Shown one piece after another: positions 43,906 to 53,264 of a DNA stretch of 64,000 nt (position 1 is its first letter; every line of letters begins with the position of its first letter). The stretch lies in the NCBI GenBank assembly GCA_025992895.1, contig DAJPGA010000001.1, positions 1,506,501 to 1,570,500 of the forward strand, written 5' to 3'. This DNA is from Veillonellaceae bacterium (GTDB taxonomy: Bacteria > Bacillota > Negativicutes > Veillonellales > Dialisteraceae). Below the pieces are notes generated by a model that was not told the DNA's origin, ran no database searches, and saw only the letters and a program-made list of their open reading frames with translations. Made by a program: the position numbers and the translations under genes.

Positions 43906-43960
43906 GAAAGGAATGCCTATTTATACAGTCACAGTCAGCCAGAAGAAATGAGCAGCTTGA

Positions 43961-44770
43961 TTATCCAATGTAGCTGAAAACATCTTTTGCAACAGGGTCT
44001 TCTACAACTTCAATATCCCAGTTCTTCTCTTCAAACGTTTTGCGCAGCCGGTTTGCAAGATTTTGAACAACAGGATGCTCTGTGTAAAAATGACCGCCAT
44101 CTACCACAATAATACCAGACGCATAAGCCTGCTGGGCTTCATGATACTTCAGATCCCCTGTCAGAAAAAGATCCGCGCCAAGTTTTTTAGCATCATGGAT
44201 ATATTCGCTTCCAGCACCGCCAAGAATCGCTATTTTCTTCACATCTTTATTAATATCACCGCTGTATCTGATGACGGGCATTTCCAGTTTTTCCTTGATA
44301 TAGCTGACCGCTTCTTTGCCCGCCATAACACGAGGAAGAATGCCAATCCTGCCAAGAGAATCCGCATCAGATCCATTTTCAGCAGGGGCAAGCCCGGATA
44401 CATCGCCTAGAGATAATTTCTCCGCCAATACATCATTGACTCCTCCCTTGGCAATATCAAGATTTGTATGCGCTGCAAACGAAACAATTGATGATCTGAT
44501 CAGTGTTTCAATGACTTTTCCGCGATATGTGCCTAAATCAAGTTCATGAAGCGATTTAAAAAGAAACGGATGATGCGAAATAATAAGATTGACACCATTG
44601 TCAGCAGCATAGGAAGCATTTTCAGCAGTTAAATCCAAAGCCACCAATACCTTCTTTACAGGTGTATGTACGTTCCCGATCTGAAGCCCCGGGTGATCCC
44701 AACTTTCTGCGAGACTCTGAGGCGCCCACGCGTTCATGATATTAATAATCTGCTCTGCTTCAATACTCAT
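43961..44770 (-). CDS. Nif3-like dinuclear metal-centre protein
   Basis: A 269-residue NIF3/YqfO family protein, hexameric in known structures. Metal-binding residues are visible as ISHHPFLFKSL near 64, AAHTNLDIAKGGVNDVLAE near 98 and the late VDGGHFYTEHPVV near 218. The biochemical role is unsettled (some are called GTP cyclohydrolase 1 type 2). The classical pairing trmK–nif3 is present, with a four-base overlap. Confidence 0.93.
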   Translation of the reverse strand: MSIEAEQIINIMNAWAPQSLAESWDHPGLQIGNVHTPVKKVLVALDLTAENASYAADNGVNLIISHHPFLFKSLHELDLGTYRGKVIETLIRSSIVSFAAHTNLDIAKGGVNDVLAEKLSLGDVSGLAPAENGSDADSLGRIGILPRVMAGKEAVSYIKEKLEMPVIRYSGDINKDVKKIAILGGAGSEYIHDAKKLGADLFLTGDLKYHEAQQAYASGIIVVDGGHFYTEHPVVQNLANRLRKTFEEKNWDIEVVEDPVAKDVFSYIG

Positions 44771-45453
44771 AACATTCCCTCCAGCAACTCTCTTTCTTTC
44801 AATGCGATTTCTTTCTTTTTCCTGTTTCTATCATTTTGATTATCATCAGAAATTGAATGAATGAGAATCTCTCTCTTCTTAATTAGTTTTCTGATATGCA
44901 TAGAAAAAAGCGGATCTTTTTTATAAGCTTCGGTCACGCCTACCTCTGCTTCAAACAAAGTAATTTCACGTTCAGGTCTTCCGGGAACCACTTTCATAAG
45001 CTCATAAAGACGCTCTCCTTCTATTGCCATTCTTTCTTCCTGAATCACAAAGCCATTGTTCATCAGAAAATACTTCAAGTCAGCAACATGATTCTGGGGC
45101 TGCAGAACCAGCCAATGAAGGGCATGTGCTTTTTCCGGTGAATCCTTTAATATATCAATAATCATTAAGCCGCCCATACCGGCAATCGTTACACCATCCA
45201 CCTCGCCATTCTTCAACGGTTCGATTCCGGCTCCCAGTCTTATTTCTACACAATCTCCTCTGTTTTCTTTGATGATATTCTCTTTTGCTTTCACCAGAGG
45301 CCCTTTGTGTATATCACAGGCGACAGCATATGATATACGTCCTTCTTCCAGCAAATGCAATGGGAGATATGCGTGATCCGTTCCTATATCTGCCATAATA
45401 CGGCACTGCGGAACCAAATTTTCAACTTCCTGGAGCCTTGGGGTTAATTTCAT
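44767..45453 (-). CDS. trmK: tRNA (adenine-22-N1)-methyltransferase
   Basis: Makes m1A22 in the D-arm of tRNA. The protein (228 aa) has the SAM fold with MADIGTDHAYLPLHLLEEGR near 20, the DGVTIAGMGGLMIIDIL segment near 87 and LVLQPQNHVADLKYFL near 115. A C-terminal coiled coil is evident. I start at ATG 45453 (MKLTPRLQEVENLV), preceded by AGAGG; an ATG five codons upstream lacks such a site. Confidence 0.93.
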   Translation of the reverse strand: MKLTPRLQEVENLVPQCRIMADIGTDHAYLPLHLLEEGRISYAVACDIHKGPLVKAKENIIKENRGDCVEIRLGAGIEPLKNGEVDGVTIAGMGGLMIIDILKDSPEKAHALHWLVLQPQNHVADLKYFLMNNGFVIQEERMAIEGERLYELMKVVPGRPEREITLFEAEVGVTEAYKKDPLFSMHIRKLIKKREILIHSISDDNQNDRNRKKKEIALKERELLEGML

Positions 45454-45479
45454 TTTTCCTCTTATCATATTTATATAAC

Positions 45480-45506
45480 AAAAAAGCTGAGCAAACGCTC
45501 AGCTTT
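45480..45506 (-). terminator. Terminator after the CAU tRNA
   Basis: AAAGCTGAGC (45483-45492) pairs perfectly with GCTCAGCTTT (45497-45506); the minus strand then has six T's. It ends the tRNA transcript 12 bases after its CCA. Confidence 0.92.
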
Positions 45507-45517
45507 ATAAATTCTAT

Positions 45518-45594
45518 TGGTGGGCCCACCAGGGCTCGAACCTGGGACCAGACGGTTATGAGCCGTCGGCTCTGACCAACTGAGCTATGGGCCC
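45518..45594 (-). tRNA. tRNA with CAT anticodon (elongator Met, or lysidine-type Ile2)
   Basis: A 77-base cloverleaf. Acceptor GGGCCCA/TGGGCCC is fully paired, the D-arm AGCTCAGTTGGTCAGAGC is standard, the anticodon arm GACGG-CTCATAA-CCGTC gives CAT, and CCA is encoded. It is not an initiator (no C1:A72 mismatch or GGG/CCC anticodon stem). The stem GACGG/CCGTC occurs in both Met and Ile(k2CAU) tRNAs, so identity is left open. Confidence 0.93.
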
Positions 45595-45612
45595 GCATCA
45601 CCAACTTATGCT

Positions 45613-45641
45613 ATTCTAACAGCTAAACCCGAATGAGTCAA
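45613..45641 (-). promoter_or_regulatory. Promoter of the CAU tRNA
   Basis: Minus strand: –35 TTGACT (45636-45641), 17-base spacer ending TGT, –10 TAGAAT (45613-45618), 19 bases before the tRNA. The stretch 45642-45720 beyond rpoD shows no clear rpoD terminator. Confidence 0.82.
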
Positions 45642-45720
45642 GAGTTAAAGCCAGCCTAATTTCGTGAAGCCCGATAATCAGTTGTATCGATCCCTGACAG
45701 TTATTTACAGCCCGGGTATG

Positions 45721-46857
45721 TCATTGATTGATCAATGTCTTTGCTGATTTTTTCAACTTAACCAATGCCTCGCCCTCGATCTGGCGGATTCTCTCTCTTG
45801 TTACATCGAAGTATTTACCTACTTCTTCAAGTGTTCTCGTCTTACCGTCTTTCAGCCCAAATCTCAACTCAAGCACCTGTCGTTCCCTGTCTGTAAGAGA
45901 TTGCAGCAGTTCATCTATCTGCTCGCGCAGTAAAATTGATCCGGCCGCATCATCAGGCGCAACAGTTTCATGATCCTCTATGAAATCTCCCAAATGGGAG
46001 TCCTCTTTTTCTCCAATCGGGGTCTCCAGAGAAATGGGATCCTGCGCTATTTTCTTTACTTCTCTGATCTTCTCAACAGAGATTCCCATTGCTTCTGCCA
46101 GTTCCTCATTCGTAGCCTCCCGGCCTTTTTCCTGAAGCAGCTGCCGGGATATCCTGTTCAGTTTATTAATGGTTTCAACCATGTGCACAGGGACACGAAT
46201 GGTACGCGCCTGATCTGCTATTGCTCTGGTTATCGCCTGTCTGATCCACCATGTCGCATAGGTTGAAAACTTATACCCTTTTGTATAATCAAATTTATCA
46301 ACCGCTTTGAGAAGCCCTAAATTGCCTTCCTGAATCAGATCTAAGAACTGAAGCCCCCGTCCCAGATATTTTTTTGCGATAGAAACCACAAGTCTGAGAT
46401 TTCTGTCAGCTAATTCCTTCTTGGCATCATCGGCTTCCTTCTTATCCTCATCTGTAGCATCAGGCAGGCTCCCTTTTTCAACCTTTTTGGCCAAAATTAT
46501 CTCTTCCTCACTGTCAAGAAGCCGCATGGACCCAATCTCTTTTAGATACATCTTCACAGGATCGTCAATTGTAATTGGTCCTTCATGGCTTGGAGCTGCG
46601 CTGATTTTCTCAACTTCTTTTTTCTCAGAATTATCTTCCGAATCAAGCATTTCCAAATCATCATCAGAAGCTTCTTCATCAAAGTTGATTTCTAAATGCT
46701 TTTTATGCAATTCTTCATATAATTCTGACAGTTCTTCTTCTCCTAAGTTGTTATCGGAAATAATAGCGATAATATCCTTATTCGAGATAACCCCATTCTG
46801 AGATTTTTTCTGCAAATCTCCAATCCATTTCCCCATCTGTTTCGCTAGTTCTGTCAT
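45721..46857 (-). CDS. rpoD: Primary sigma factor RpoD (sigma-A)
   Basis: Housekeeping sigma factor. Region 1.2 ([16 protein letters not shown] near 98), region 2 ([26 protein letters not shown] near 200-225), region 3 and the –35-binding region 4.2 ([20 protein letters not shown] near 342) are complete. The region 1.1-like N-terminus is short and acidic, as in Firmicutes. I start at ATG 46857 since the G-rich ribosome site lies about nine bases ahead of it, rather than three codons upstream where it would abut. It follows dnaG, as in the macromolecular synthesis operon, without rpsU. Confidence 0.96.
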   Translation of the reverse strand: MTELAKQMGKWIGDLQKKSQNGVISNKDIIAIISDNNLGEEELSELYEELHKKHLEINFDEEASDDDLEMLDSEDNSEKKEVEKISAAPSHEGPITIDDPVKMYLKEIGSMRLLDSEEEIILAKKVEKGSLPDATDEDKKEADDAKKELADRNLRLVVSIAKKYLGRGLQFLDLIQEGNLGLLKAVDKFDYTKGYKFSTYATWWIRQAITRAIADQARTIRVPVHMVETINKLNRISRQLLQEKGREATNEELAEAMGISVEKIREVKKIAQDPISLETPIGEKEDSHLGDFIEDHETVAPDDAAGSILLREQIDELLQSLTDRERQVLELRFGLKDGKTRTLEEVGKYFDVTRERIRQIEGEALVKLKKSAKTLINQ

Positions 46858-46970
46858 AATTGTCATCCCCCAAGCAGAAGACTTATTCTCCCGATCGACT
46901 AATTAAGCCCAATAATGAACTTGCATGTATAAATATAATTTTATATCAGTAAACAAGAATGAATTCATAT

Positions 46971-48755
46971 TTATCTGAGCGACATAATTTCCTTGCTAAG
47001 CTGGATGCAGACCAGCTGCTCCTTTTTGGCCAGTTCCGGATCCGACCGCATCAGTGTCTGAACCTTTTCAGTATGTTTCCTGTATTCATCCTGCAGGAAA
47101 ATTCTTCGCAGAGGCAGAATATATTCCTCCCGGGGTACAAGTCCCATCTGTTCATCATTCATTTGAAGGGCCGCCAGTTTCTCAATTCCTTCACGTGTAA
47201 GCCCTGCTTCAATCATATCTATAGTAAAAGGCTGCCCATTGAAGCTCTTGAGAAGATCATATAGTTTCTGATTGAATGGATCACAGAAACGATAGGATTC
47301 AAGTTCCTCCGCTTCCGGAGGGAAAACCAAGTATTTGATGCAGTACTTCAGCAGCCCATCCTCTAACAGCTTTCGCTTTTTTACAATGACGTCAGAGTCA
47401 ATTTCCGGAAGTTCCTTTTGTGTTTTCTGGGATATATAAATATTAGAATGGTTCTTTTTGGCATAGGCCAATGCTTCGCTTCTTATCATTCCTTCATCCA
47501 TATGCATATTTCTGGCCATTTTTCGGATGAAAGAATTAAACTGGAATGTATCGCCTTGTGCCAGTAATGTAGAAAACATTTCATCCAATATATGGTGCTG
47601 TCCGTCCAAAGTTGCACTGTCGTACTGCTTGCAGAGGGATTCAAACAAATAATCCAAAGCGGGTTCAGCCCTCTCTATTGCAGCAAGATAAGCTTCTCCC
47701 CCATGTGCATTAACAAATTCATCCGGATCTTTTCCATCGCCTAATTGGGCAACCCGAAGTTTCAATCCGGCAGAGCCTGCAATTTCCAAAGCACGTTTCG
47801 TCGCATTCTGTCCAGCTGAATCCATATCATAACTAAAAACAATCTCGTCAGCGTATTTTTTGAGGAGTCTGGCTTGTTCGACGGTAAATGCCGTGCCTAA
47901 TGATGCCACGGCATTTGTGATGCCGTGAGAATGAAGCGATATGGCATCCATATACCCTTCAACCATGATTGCCTGCCGTTTCTTCCTGATTTCCGGCAAA
48001 GCCTGATAGAGTGCAAACAAAAGCATCCTTTTGTTGAATATCGGTGTTTCCGGAGAATTCAGGTACTTAGGCTTGCTGTCATCCATGACACGACCGCCAA
48101 ATGCGACTATGTTCCCTCTTATATCCAGGATAGGAAACATACAGCGGTTCCTGAAATAGTCAAAATAAGATCCATCTTTTACTCCGCACAAGCCCGCTTC
48201 AACGAGGATATTCCCCTCTATATGCTTCTTAGAGGTAAAATCATCATAAAGACGATGCCATTCATGAGGGGCAAAACCAAGATGAAAATCTTCAATCGTT
48301 TTGGGTGTCAAATGTCTCTTCTCGAAATATTCGAGTCCTGGTTTTCCCATACGTGTTTTTGTAAGACAATTATGGAAATAATCCCCCGCCAATCCAATGA
48401 CATCGTATAAACGTTTTCTTGATGATTCTCTTCTCTGTTCCTCCAGACTTAATTCCCTGACAGGCAGTTCGATATTAGCAGATTCTGCCAGCCGCTCTAC
48501 TGCTTCGTTAAAGGAGATATTCTCCATTTTCTCTAAAAAAGATATGACATCCCCGCTGGCATGACAGCCAAAGCAGTAATAAAAACCTTTCTCGGGCGAA
48601 ACAGAAAACGAAGGGGTCTTCTCCGGACCATGAAAAGGACACGAAGCAAAATAATATCTCCCTTTTTTTGTAAGCTCTACATAGGATCCTATGACATCTA
48701 AGATATTGACGCTGTCCTTAAGACGTTGAAGGAATTCATTACTAAAACTTGCCAT
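46971..48755 (-). CDS. dnaG: DNA primase
   Basis: Synthesises RNA primers at the fork. The 594-residue protein has the CHC2 zinc finger (CPFHGPEKTPSFSVSP...CFGCHASGD, about 38-68), the RNA polymerase core, and the TOPRIM motif MVEGYMDAISLHSHGI near 263 with DMDSAGQNA near 313. A helicase-binding C-terminal domain follows from about 420. The gene precedes rpoD by about 100 bases. Confidence 0.97.
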   Translation of the reverse strand: MASFSNEFLQRLKDSVNILDVIGSYVELTKKGRYYFASCPFHGPEKTPSFSVSPEKGFYYCFGCHASGDVISFLEKMENISFNEAVERLAESANIELPVRELSLEEQRRESSRKRLYDVIGLAGDYFHNCLTKTRMGKPGLEYFEKRHLTPKTIEDFHLGFAPHEWHRLYDDFTSKKHIEGNILVEAGLCGVKDGSYFDYFRNRCMFPILDIRGNIVAFGGRVMDDSKPKYLNSPETPIFNKRMLLFALYQALPEIRKKRQAIMVEGYMDAISLHSHGITNAVASLGTAFTVEQARLLKKYADEIVFSYDMDSAGQNATKRALEIAGSAGLKLRVAQLGDGKDPDEFVNAHGGEAYLAAIERAEPALDYLFESLCKQYDSATLDGQHHILDEMFSTLLAQGDTFQFNSFIRKMARNMHMDEGMIRSEALAYAKKNHSNIYISQKTQKELPEIDSDVIVKKRKLLEDGLLKYCIKYLVFPPEAEELESYRFCDPFNQKLYDLLKSFNGQPFTIDMIEAGLTREGIEKLAALQMNDEQMGLVPREEYILPLRRIFLQDEYRKHTEKVQTLMRSDPELAKKEQLVCIQLSKEIMSLR

Positions 48756-48844
48756 ATTCCTTCTCCCTCCTGCTTAATTGATATAAATCTCTTTAAGATC
48801 AGCTATCCATGAAAAGATAGCTGCATGCAAGGATCCATCCCTTA

Positions 48845-49579
48845 TCATTCAATATTTTCAGTCTTCCTGCACTGTGATAATTCCTGCCATCTGGTCTTGA
48901 GTATATTCATGTAAATATCAGAACGCAGTCCAAAACTTGCCAGAGCATATCCGTCACTGACTTCAACCAGAAGTGTCCTGCCATCATCGGTAACGCCAAA
49001 ATCCAGCGCATAGGCTGAAGGGGCTCCTTCATATCGATGAACAGCCTCTTCCATCACAGAAGGGTCCGGGAAAACATCCCAGCGGCCTTTGTAAGGTGTC
49101 AATCCGGTTATCGTACCATTTAATACCCATAGACGCCATTCAGATAAAAGCTGAACCTTTTCGCTGCACCAGACATCGATATCTTCAAGACCACCGCCAA
49201 GTTTAATCAGATCTTCAGATTTATCGAGAACTGTTCCGTGAAATCTCTTTACATCCTCAATCGGCTTAACAAAGACATGCCAGCATTCAGGATGACTCGT
49301 TATAGTAAAAAGTGTAGATTTCCAGATTTTACGTCCGATAAATGATTTCAATGGCGCCGGATAATCCAGCGGAGCCGGTTTTATCCCTAATTTTTCCAAA
49401 GCAACTTTGACATCTGAGAATGTACCGATAACCGGATCCATAGGATCATTATCAGTTATAGAATAAACCGCTTTATATTTTACAACCGGAATATGCAAAG
49501 CCTCACAGCCGGCAAATGCATTATAGCAATTTATATCATAGAATTCTCCGGTATGTTTTATACGGATGTAAGCCTTCAT
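48845..49579 (-). CDS. ATP-grasp domain protein of unknown substrate
   Basis: A 244-residue protein whose central and C-terminal parts resemble the DUF4343-type ATP-grasp ligases: LLSEWRLWVLNGTITGLTPYKG near 155-177, then YALDFGVTDDGRTLLVEVSDGYALASFGL near 205-232, where E and D would bind metal and ATP. Such proteins join a carboxylate to an amine, but no substrate is evident. I start at ATG 49579 (MKAYIRIKHTGEFYD) with a GGAGGAG site; a longer reading is not supported. A small 8-bp hairpin (48800-48823) follows the gene; it has no U-run. Confidence 0.72.
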   Translation of the reverse strand: MKAYIRIKHTGEFYDINCYNAFAGCEALHIPVVKYKAVYSITDNDPMDPVIGTFSDVKVALEKLGIKPAPLDYPAPLKSFIGRKIWKSTLFTITSHPECWHVFVKPIEDVKRFHGTVLDKSEDLIKLGGGLEDIDVWCSEKVQLLSEWRLWVLNGTITGLTPYKGRWDVFPDPSVMEEAVHRYEGAPSAYALDFGVTDDGRTLLVEVSDGYALASFGLRSDIYMNILKTRWQELSQCRKTENIE

Positions 49580-49717
49580 GGATTCTCCTCCATCTGGTAA
49601 TAAGATACCTACTATCACATTTTTTATGATACCATTAAATTCATTTTTTTACCAGCCAATAGAAATCATGTAATACGTTCAGGGCAGATTCCTGGCTTGC
49701 CATTTAGCGTCTCAATA

Positions 49718-49922
49718 TAAAAAACTGTGACAAAATTTGCAATCATTCAGCCACAGTCTCTTTTTATTGAATTATACAATTAAGGGAAAATCCACGTGCT
49801 GCAAAAGATCTGATAAAAGCCAGATGGTATTGCCGCACTCAAGGGAAAGGTTATTCCACCAGCCTTCATGTCGTCCGAGTAAAGGGAAGCCGGCATTTGC
49901 CCATTTTCTACAGCCATTTGCA
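49718..49922 (-). ncRNA. Candidate structured small RNA downstream of uppP
   Basis: The 350 bases from 49580 to 49929 hold no convincing gene. On the minus strand a promoter-like pair lies at the uppP end, and the transcript from about 49922 can be hand-folded into one long irregular rod closed by TTGCAAA/TTTGCAG (49917-49923 with 49799-49805) with inner helices CTG/CAG, ATGG/CCAT, GCCG/CGGC and ACTC/GAGT. A short hairpin (CACAGT, 49724-49757) followed by six T's could end it near 49718. This is a hypothesis from folding by eye; 6S RNA is possible in size and shape but I cannot assign it. Confidence 0.35.
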
Positions 49923-49926
49923 AAGG

Positions 49927-49955
49927 ATTCTACCAGAAATAGATAAATGCCACAA
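49927..49955 (-). promoter_or_regulatory. Possible promoter at the 3' end of uppP
   Basis: Minus strand: –35 TTGTGG (49950-49955), 17-base spacer ending TGG (extended –10), –10 TAGAAT (49927-49932), overlapping the uppP stop codon. It would start the candidate RNA near 49920. Confidence 0.45.
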
Positions 49956-50721
49956 TTGCAACAAAAAATCTATAAACTGCAAATCCGGTAAGCGTTGAAT
50001 TGTTCAGGAATTTCAGGAACCATAAAATAGAAGCATACGCAACAATAAATGCGGTAAAAAAGCCGACTGCCAAAATACCAAAATCACTTGCCTGTAAATA
50101 AGGAATGACTTTGATTAAATCGAATGTACATGCAAGAAACATAAGAGGCACTGCCATAATAAAAGTAAAATCAGCGGCTGCTTTTCTGGATATGCCAAGC
50201 AGCAGACTGCCGGCTATCGTACTTCCGCTCCTGGAAAATCCCGGCCAGAGAGAAAGACATTGGAAAAATCCGATTTTCAGTGCCTGTTTAGATGTAATCC
50301 GGTCGACATCAGTGACAGTAAACTTTTTCCTTTTCTTTTCTGCGAAAATCATAAAGACGCCGCCAAGTACAAGGCCGATAATAACGGTATAAGGGCTGAA
50401 CAGCTTGTGCTTTATGAAATCATGGAATATAAGTCCCATAAGACAGGCAGGAAACATTGAAATGGCAACATTCAATACAGAAGGCCCTCTTCTCCTGAAC
50501 CAATGATGCGTATTCAGAATAAACTTAAATTTTTCCCTGTAAACAACCAATACGGACAAAATAGCACCAAGTTGAATAAAAACATCAAAAAGGTCTGCCA
50601 ATGTACCCTCAAAACCCAGCATATGTCCAACGATAATCATATGTCCTGTAGAGGATACAGGTATATATTCTGTAAGGCCTTCTACGATGCCTACAACAAC
50701 TGCGCAAAAATATTCATACAC
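49930..50721 (-). CDS. uppP: Undecaprenyl-diphosphatase
   Basis: Recycles the lipid carrier of peptidoglycan synthesis by dephosphorylating undecaprenyl pyrophosphate at the membrane. The 263-residue protein has about eight hydrophobic segments and the two active-site motifs EGLTEYIPVSSTGHMIIVGH near 14 and GFSRSGSTIAGSLLLGI near 158. Length is normal. It supports MraY and MurG encoded in the dcw cluster. It follows the secreted-protein gene by 18 bases. Confidence 0.97.
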   Translation of the reverse strand: MYEYFCAVVVGIVEGLTEYIPVSSTGHMIIVGHMLGFEGTLADLFDVFIQLGAILSVLVVYREKFKFILNTHHWFRRRGPSVLNVAISMFPACLMGLIFHDFIKHKLFSPYTVIIGLVLGGVFMIFAEKKRKKFTVTDVDRITSKQALKIGFFQCLSLWPGFSRSGSTIAGSLLLGISRKAAADFTFIMAVPLMFLACTFDLIKVIPYLQASDFGILAVGFFTAFIVAYASILWFLKFLNNSTLTGFAVYRFFVAIVAFIYFW

Positions 50722-50739
50722 GATAATAATACCTCAAAA

Positions 50740-51885
50740 TTATAACGACTGGTTTGACGGCTTAGCATACTGAGGGTTCTTAGCACACATAACGCTGTCC
50801 ACCTTATCTTCCTTTACATAAACAGCAAAAATATTTTTTAAATCTTTCGAGAAATATATGTATATTACATAGGGTGTCCCATTTCTCAAATCAAGTTCAA
50901 TTTTATCCGGTTTTCCATAAAGAAGTTCGGCAGTGGTAACATCATCCCCTTTTGACAGGCCTCTTGAAGTCAGCATCTGATTATCTGTTAAAAAGAGTGT
51001 CTCAATCAATTTGTTTTGTTTGGTAGCCTTGACGGTGTAGCCTGGATAATACCACATTTCCTCGACCGCATTGGAAACCTTCTTCACCCAGTTTTCCTGA
51101 TCATCAGAGGAAAGTGCTTCTCCCAGTTTAAGTCCTGCTATATCGAAGTCATTTGCAGAGAGCGGAGACTTTGAATGCGTAACTGAGTACTCGGATGGCT
51201 GGATTTCATATGTACCTGGATTTCCGCGGCTAATGTCAATTGAACTAATAGTATCATTGTTGAGATTAAAAGCAAGTATATTATTTTCTTTTTTATATAC
51301 TAAGCAGAATGAATCATCAGACTTCTTCCATAAAACTTTATCAGGCTTTCCGTACTTTCTAAGGACAGATTCCCTGTTCATTCCGGTTGCAATACCGCGT
51401 GCTGTTTTTATTGAATCTGATGTAATGACGATTTTTGAAATTCCTGTATGCCTGATTTGACTGCCTATTGAAAGATCTTTACGGTTAACATATTTATTCA
51501 GGAATGGTTTTAATGCTTCGACTGATATCCCCTTCCAATTATATTCATCATAAATTCCCTGACTTACAACGCTGTCGGGATGATGAAGCTTTTCTTTAAC
51601 TGAATCAACCGTGCTGTCTAATCCTATTCCATTTACAGAAAAGTCAGTGCCAGACAGTATATCTGAATCAACTGGAATTAATTTATCATGATCCATTTCC
51701 GATAATGCCTTATCAGAGCCTGATCTGTCTTTCGAAGTTTCCTTATCATTACGGGAATCCATATTCACCAAAGCAGCTGCTGTGGTTTGATTATCAGCAT
51801 CCGCCGGCTGAGCTGCCAATGCTGCCGGTGCACTCATTGCCAGAATAAAATAAGCCAAAAGAATTCCGCTTTTTAATTTATTCAC
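50740..51885 (-). CDS. Secreted protein with repeated YGKPD-type modules (381 aa)
   Basis: A signal peptide (about 1-25, ending ALAA) is followed by a polar, low-complexity stretch (to about 60) and then three divergent modules, each with an opening like GIGLDSTVDSV, GMNRESVLRKYGKPDK (near 165) and GLSKGDDVTTAELLYGKPDK (near 325). Such G...V...YG.P modules are common in envelope and secreted proteins of Firmicutes (a fold related to SmpA/BamE-like domains), but I do not recognise this one. The protein is probably periplasmic or extracellular. It shares a strand and short spacing with uppP. Confidence 0.72.
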   Translation of the reverse strand: MNKLKSGILLAYFILAMSAPAALAAQPADADNQTTAAALVNMDSRNDKETSKDRSGSDKALSEMDHDKLIPVDSDILSGTDFSVNGIGLDSTVDSVKEKLHHPDSVVSQGIYDEYNWKGISVEALKPFLNKYVNRKDLSIGSQIRHTGISKIVITSDSIKTARGIATGMNRESVLRKYGKPDKVLWKKSDDSFCLVYKKENNILAFNLNNDTISSIDISRGNPGTYEIQPSEYSVTHSKSPLSANDFDIAGLKLGEALSSDDQENWVKKVSNAVEEMWYYPGYTVKATKQNKLIETLFLTDNQMLTSRGLSKGDDVTTAELLYGKPDKIELDLRNGTPYVIYIYFSKDLKNIFAVYVKEDKVDSVMCAKNPQYAKPSNQSL

Positions 51886-51977
51886 AGTGCAGCCTCCTTT
51901 CTTTCTCCCAAGTCATTTACAAACATTATGCTTTTTGCAATTGATAAATGTCAAGGGCAAGCATTACACAGATGCAA

Positions 51978-52020
51978 TAAAAAAGAGAAGTATCACTTTT
52001 CTTGAAGTTAATACTTCTCT
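51978..52020 (-). terminator. Terminator after the aminotransferase gene
   Basis: AGAGAAGTAT (51984-51993) pairs perfectly with ATACTTCTCT (52011-52020); the minus strand then has a run of about six T's. The 17-base loop is rather long. Confidence 0.78.
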
Positions 52021-52064
52021 TCTTCAAAAACACTTGCCTCACAAGTCAGATGCTTTTCATGGAC

Positions 52065-53234
52065 TTATTTTTTGTATTTGTCCACAAAATGTCCTATTCT
52101 CTTTAACGCTTCAGCAATATTTTCACGGCTTGCTGCATACGATATGCGGATATGATTTTCACCTTGATTGCCAAAACATGTTCCCGGAACGACGCCTACT
52201 TTCTCTTCTTTCAGCAAGCGGTCGCAGAATTCATCGGCAGTCATTCCTGTGCAGCTGATATCCGGGAAAATATAGAATGCGCCCTTAGGCTTGAATACTG
52301 GAAGCCCTATTTTCGTAAGGCCTTCATAAACCATGTCCCTGCGGGCTTTGTATTCATCGTACATGGATTTGACATCAGCATCACATTCTCTTAATGCAGC
52401 AATAGCGCCATACTGGCTTGTTACGCTTGCACAGAGAATCTCATACTGATGTACTTTATATACGTCTTCGAGGGATTCCCTTGGTCCGCAGACATAACCG
52501 ATACGCAGTCCTGTCATGGCATAGGATTTCGAGAAACCATTCATAACAATCGTTCTTTCTCTCATGCCGGGCAGGGATGCAAAGCAGCAATGCTCGCCTT
52601 CATATGTCAGATCGCAGTAGATCTCATCCGAAATAACAATCAAATCATGCTTTTGGGCAAAGTCTGCAATCCCCAGCAATTCTTCTCTCTCCATGATAGT
52701 TCCTGTAGGATTGTTCGGATATCCGATGAGAATCGCTTTCGTCTTCGGTGTAACCTTTTTCTCAAGTTCATCAACGGTGAGCTTGAACTCATTTTCTGCG
52801 TAAGTCGGAACCAAGACAGGTTTCCCGCCTGCAATCGACACGCATGCCGGATAAGCCAGATAGGCCGGATCCGGTATCAGTACTTCATCTCCAGGATTGA
52901 GGAATGTGGTCATCACGAGTCCTATAGCCTCGGAAACACCGACAGTGACCATGACTTCATCCTGCGGATCATAATCCAGGCCATATCTATTCTTGAAGAG
53001 CTTTGCTATTTCGGTTCGAAGCTCAATAAGCCCCCAGTTGGAGGTGTAGGAGGTTTCCTTGCGTTTAAGACTTTCAATACATGCATCAATAACCTTGTCC
53101 GGGGCAGAATAATCTGGTTCACCAACACCCAGAGAAATGACATCTTTCATTGTACTTGCAAGGTCAAAAAATTTACGGATTCCAGAAAATGGAACATTCC
53201 TTACATTATCGGAAACTTTGTTATTCCAATCCAT
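52065..53234 (-). CDS. PLP-dependent aminotransferase, class I/II
   Basis: A fold-type I aminotransferase of 389 aa. Motifs are the N-terminal DVISLGVGEPDYSAPD near 33, the YTSNWGLIELRTEIA segment near 60, PNNPTGTI near 171, the pyridoxal lysine in NGFSKSYAMTGLRIGY near 234, and RISYAASRENIAEAL near 365. It looks like PatA/AraT-like enzymes of Firmicutes that act on aromatic or alanine/aspartate substrates; specificity cannot be read off. Confidence 0.92.
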   Translation of the reverse strand: MDWNNKVSDNVRNVPFSGIRKFFDLASTMKDVISLGVGEPDYSAPDKVIDACIESLKRKETSYTSNWGLIELRTEIAKLFKNRYGLDYDPQDEVMVTVGVSEAIGLVMTTFLNPGDEVLIPDPAYLAYPACVSIAGGKPVLVPTYAENEFKLTVDELEKKVTPKTKAILIGYPNNPTGTIMEREELLGIADFAQKHDLIVISDEIYCDLTYEGEHCCFASLPGMRERTIVMNGFSKSYAMTGLRIGYVCGPRESLEDVYKVHQYEILCASVTSQYGAIAALRECDADVKSMYDEYKARRDMVYEGLTKIGLPVFKPKGAFYIFPDISCTGMTADEFCDRLLKEEKVGVVPGTCFGNQGENHIRISYAASRENIAEALKRIGHFVDKYKK

Positions 53235-53264
53235 AAGCGACTCTCTTTCTTTTCGTAAAATAGA

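Noticed and set aside
49760..49930. Minus-strand short frames after uppP (46 aa from ATG 49916, and another rich in Trp)
   Set aside because: No ribosome site for the first and no start codon for the second; neither resembles a known protein. A structured RNA explains the region at least as well.
49737..49946. Plus-strand open frame of 69 codons between the ATP-grasp gene and uppP
   Set aside because: No ribosome site, unnatural composition, and it overlaps the candidate RNA and the 3' end of uppP on the other strand.
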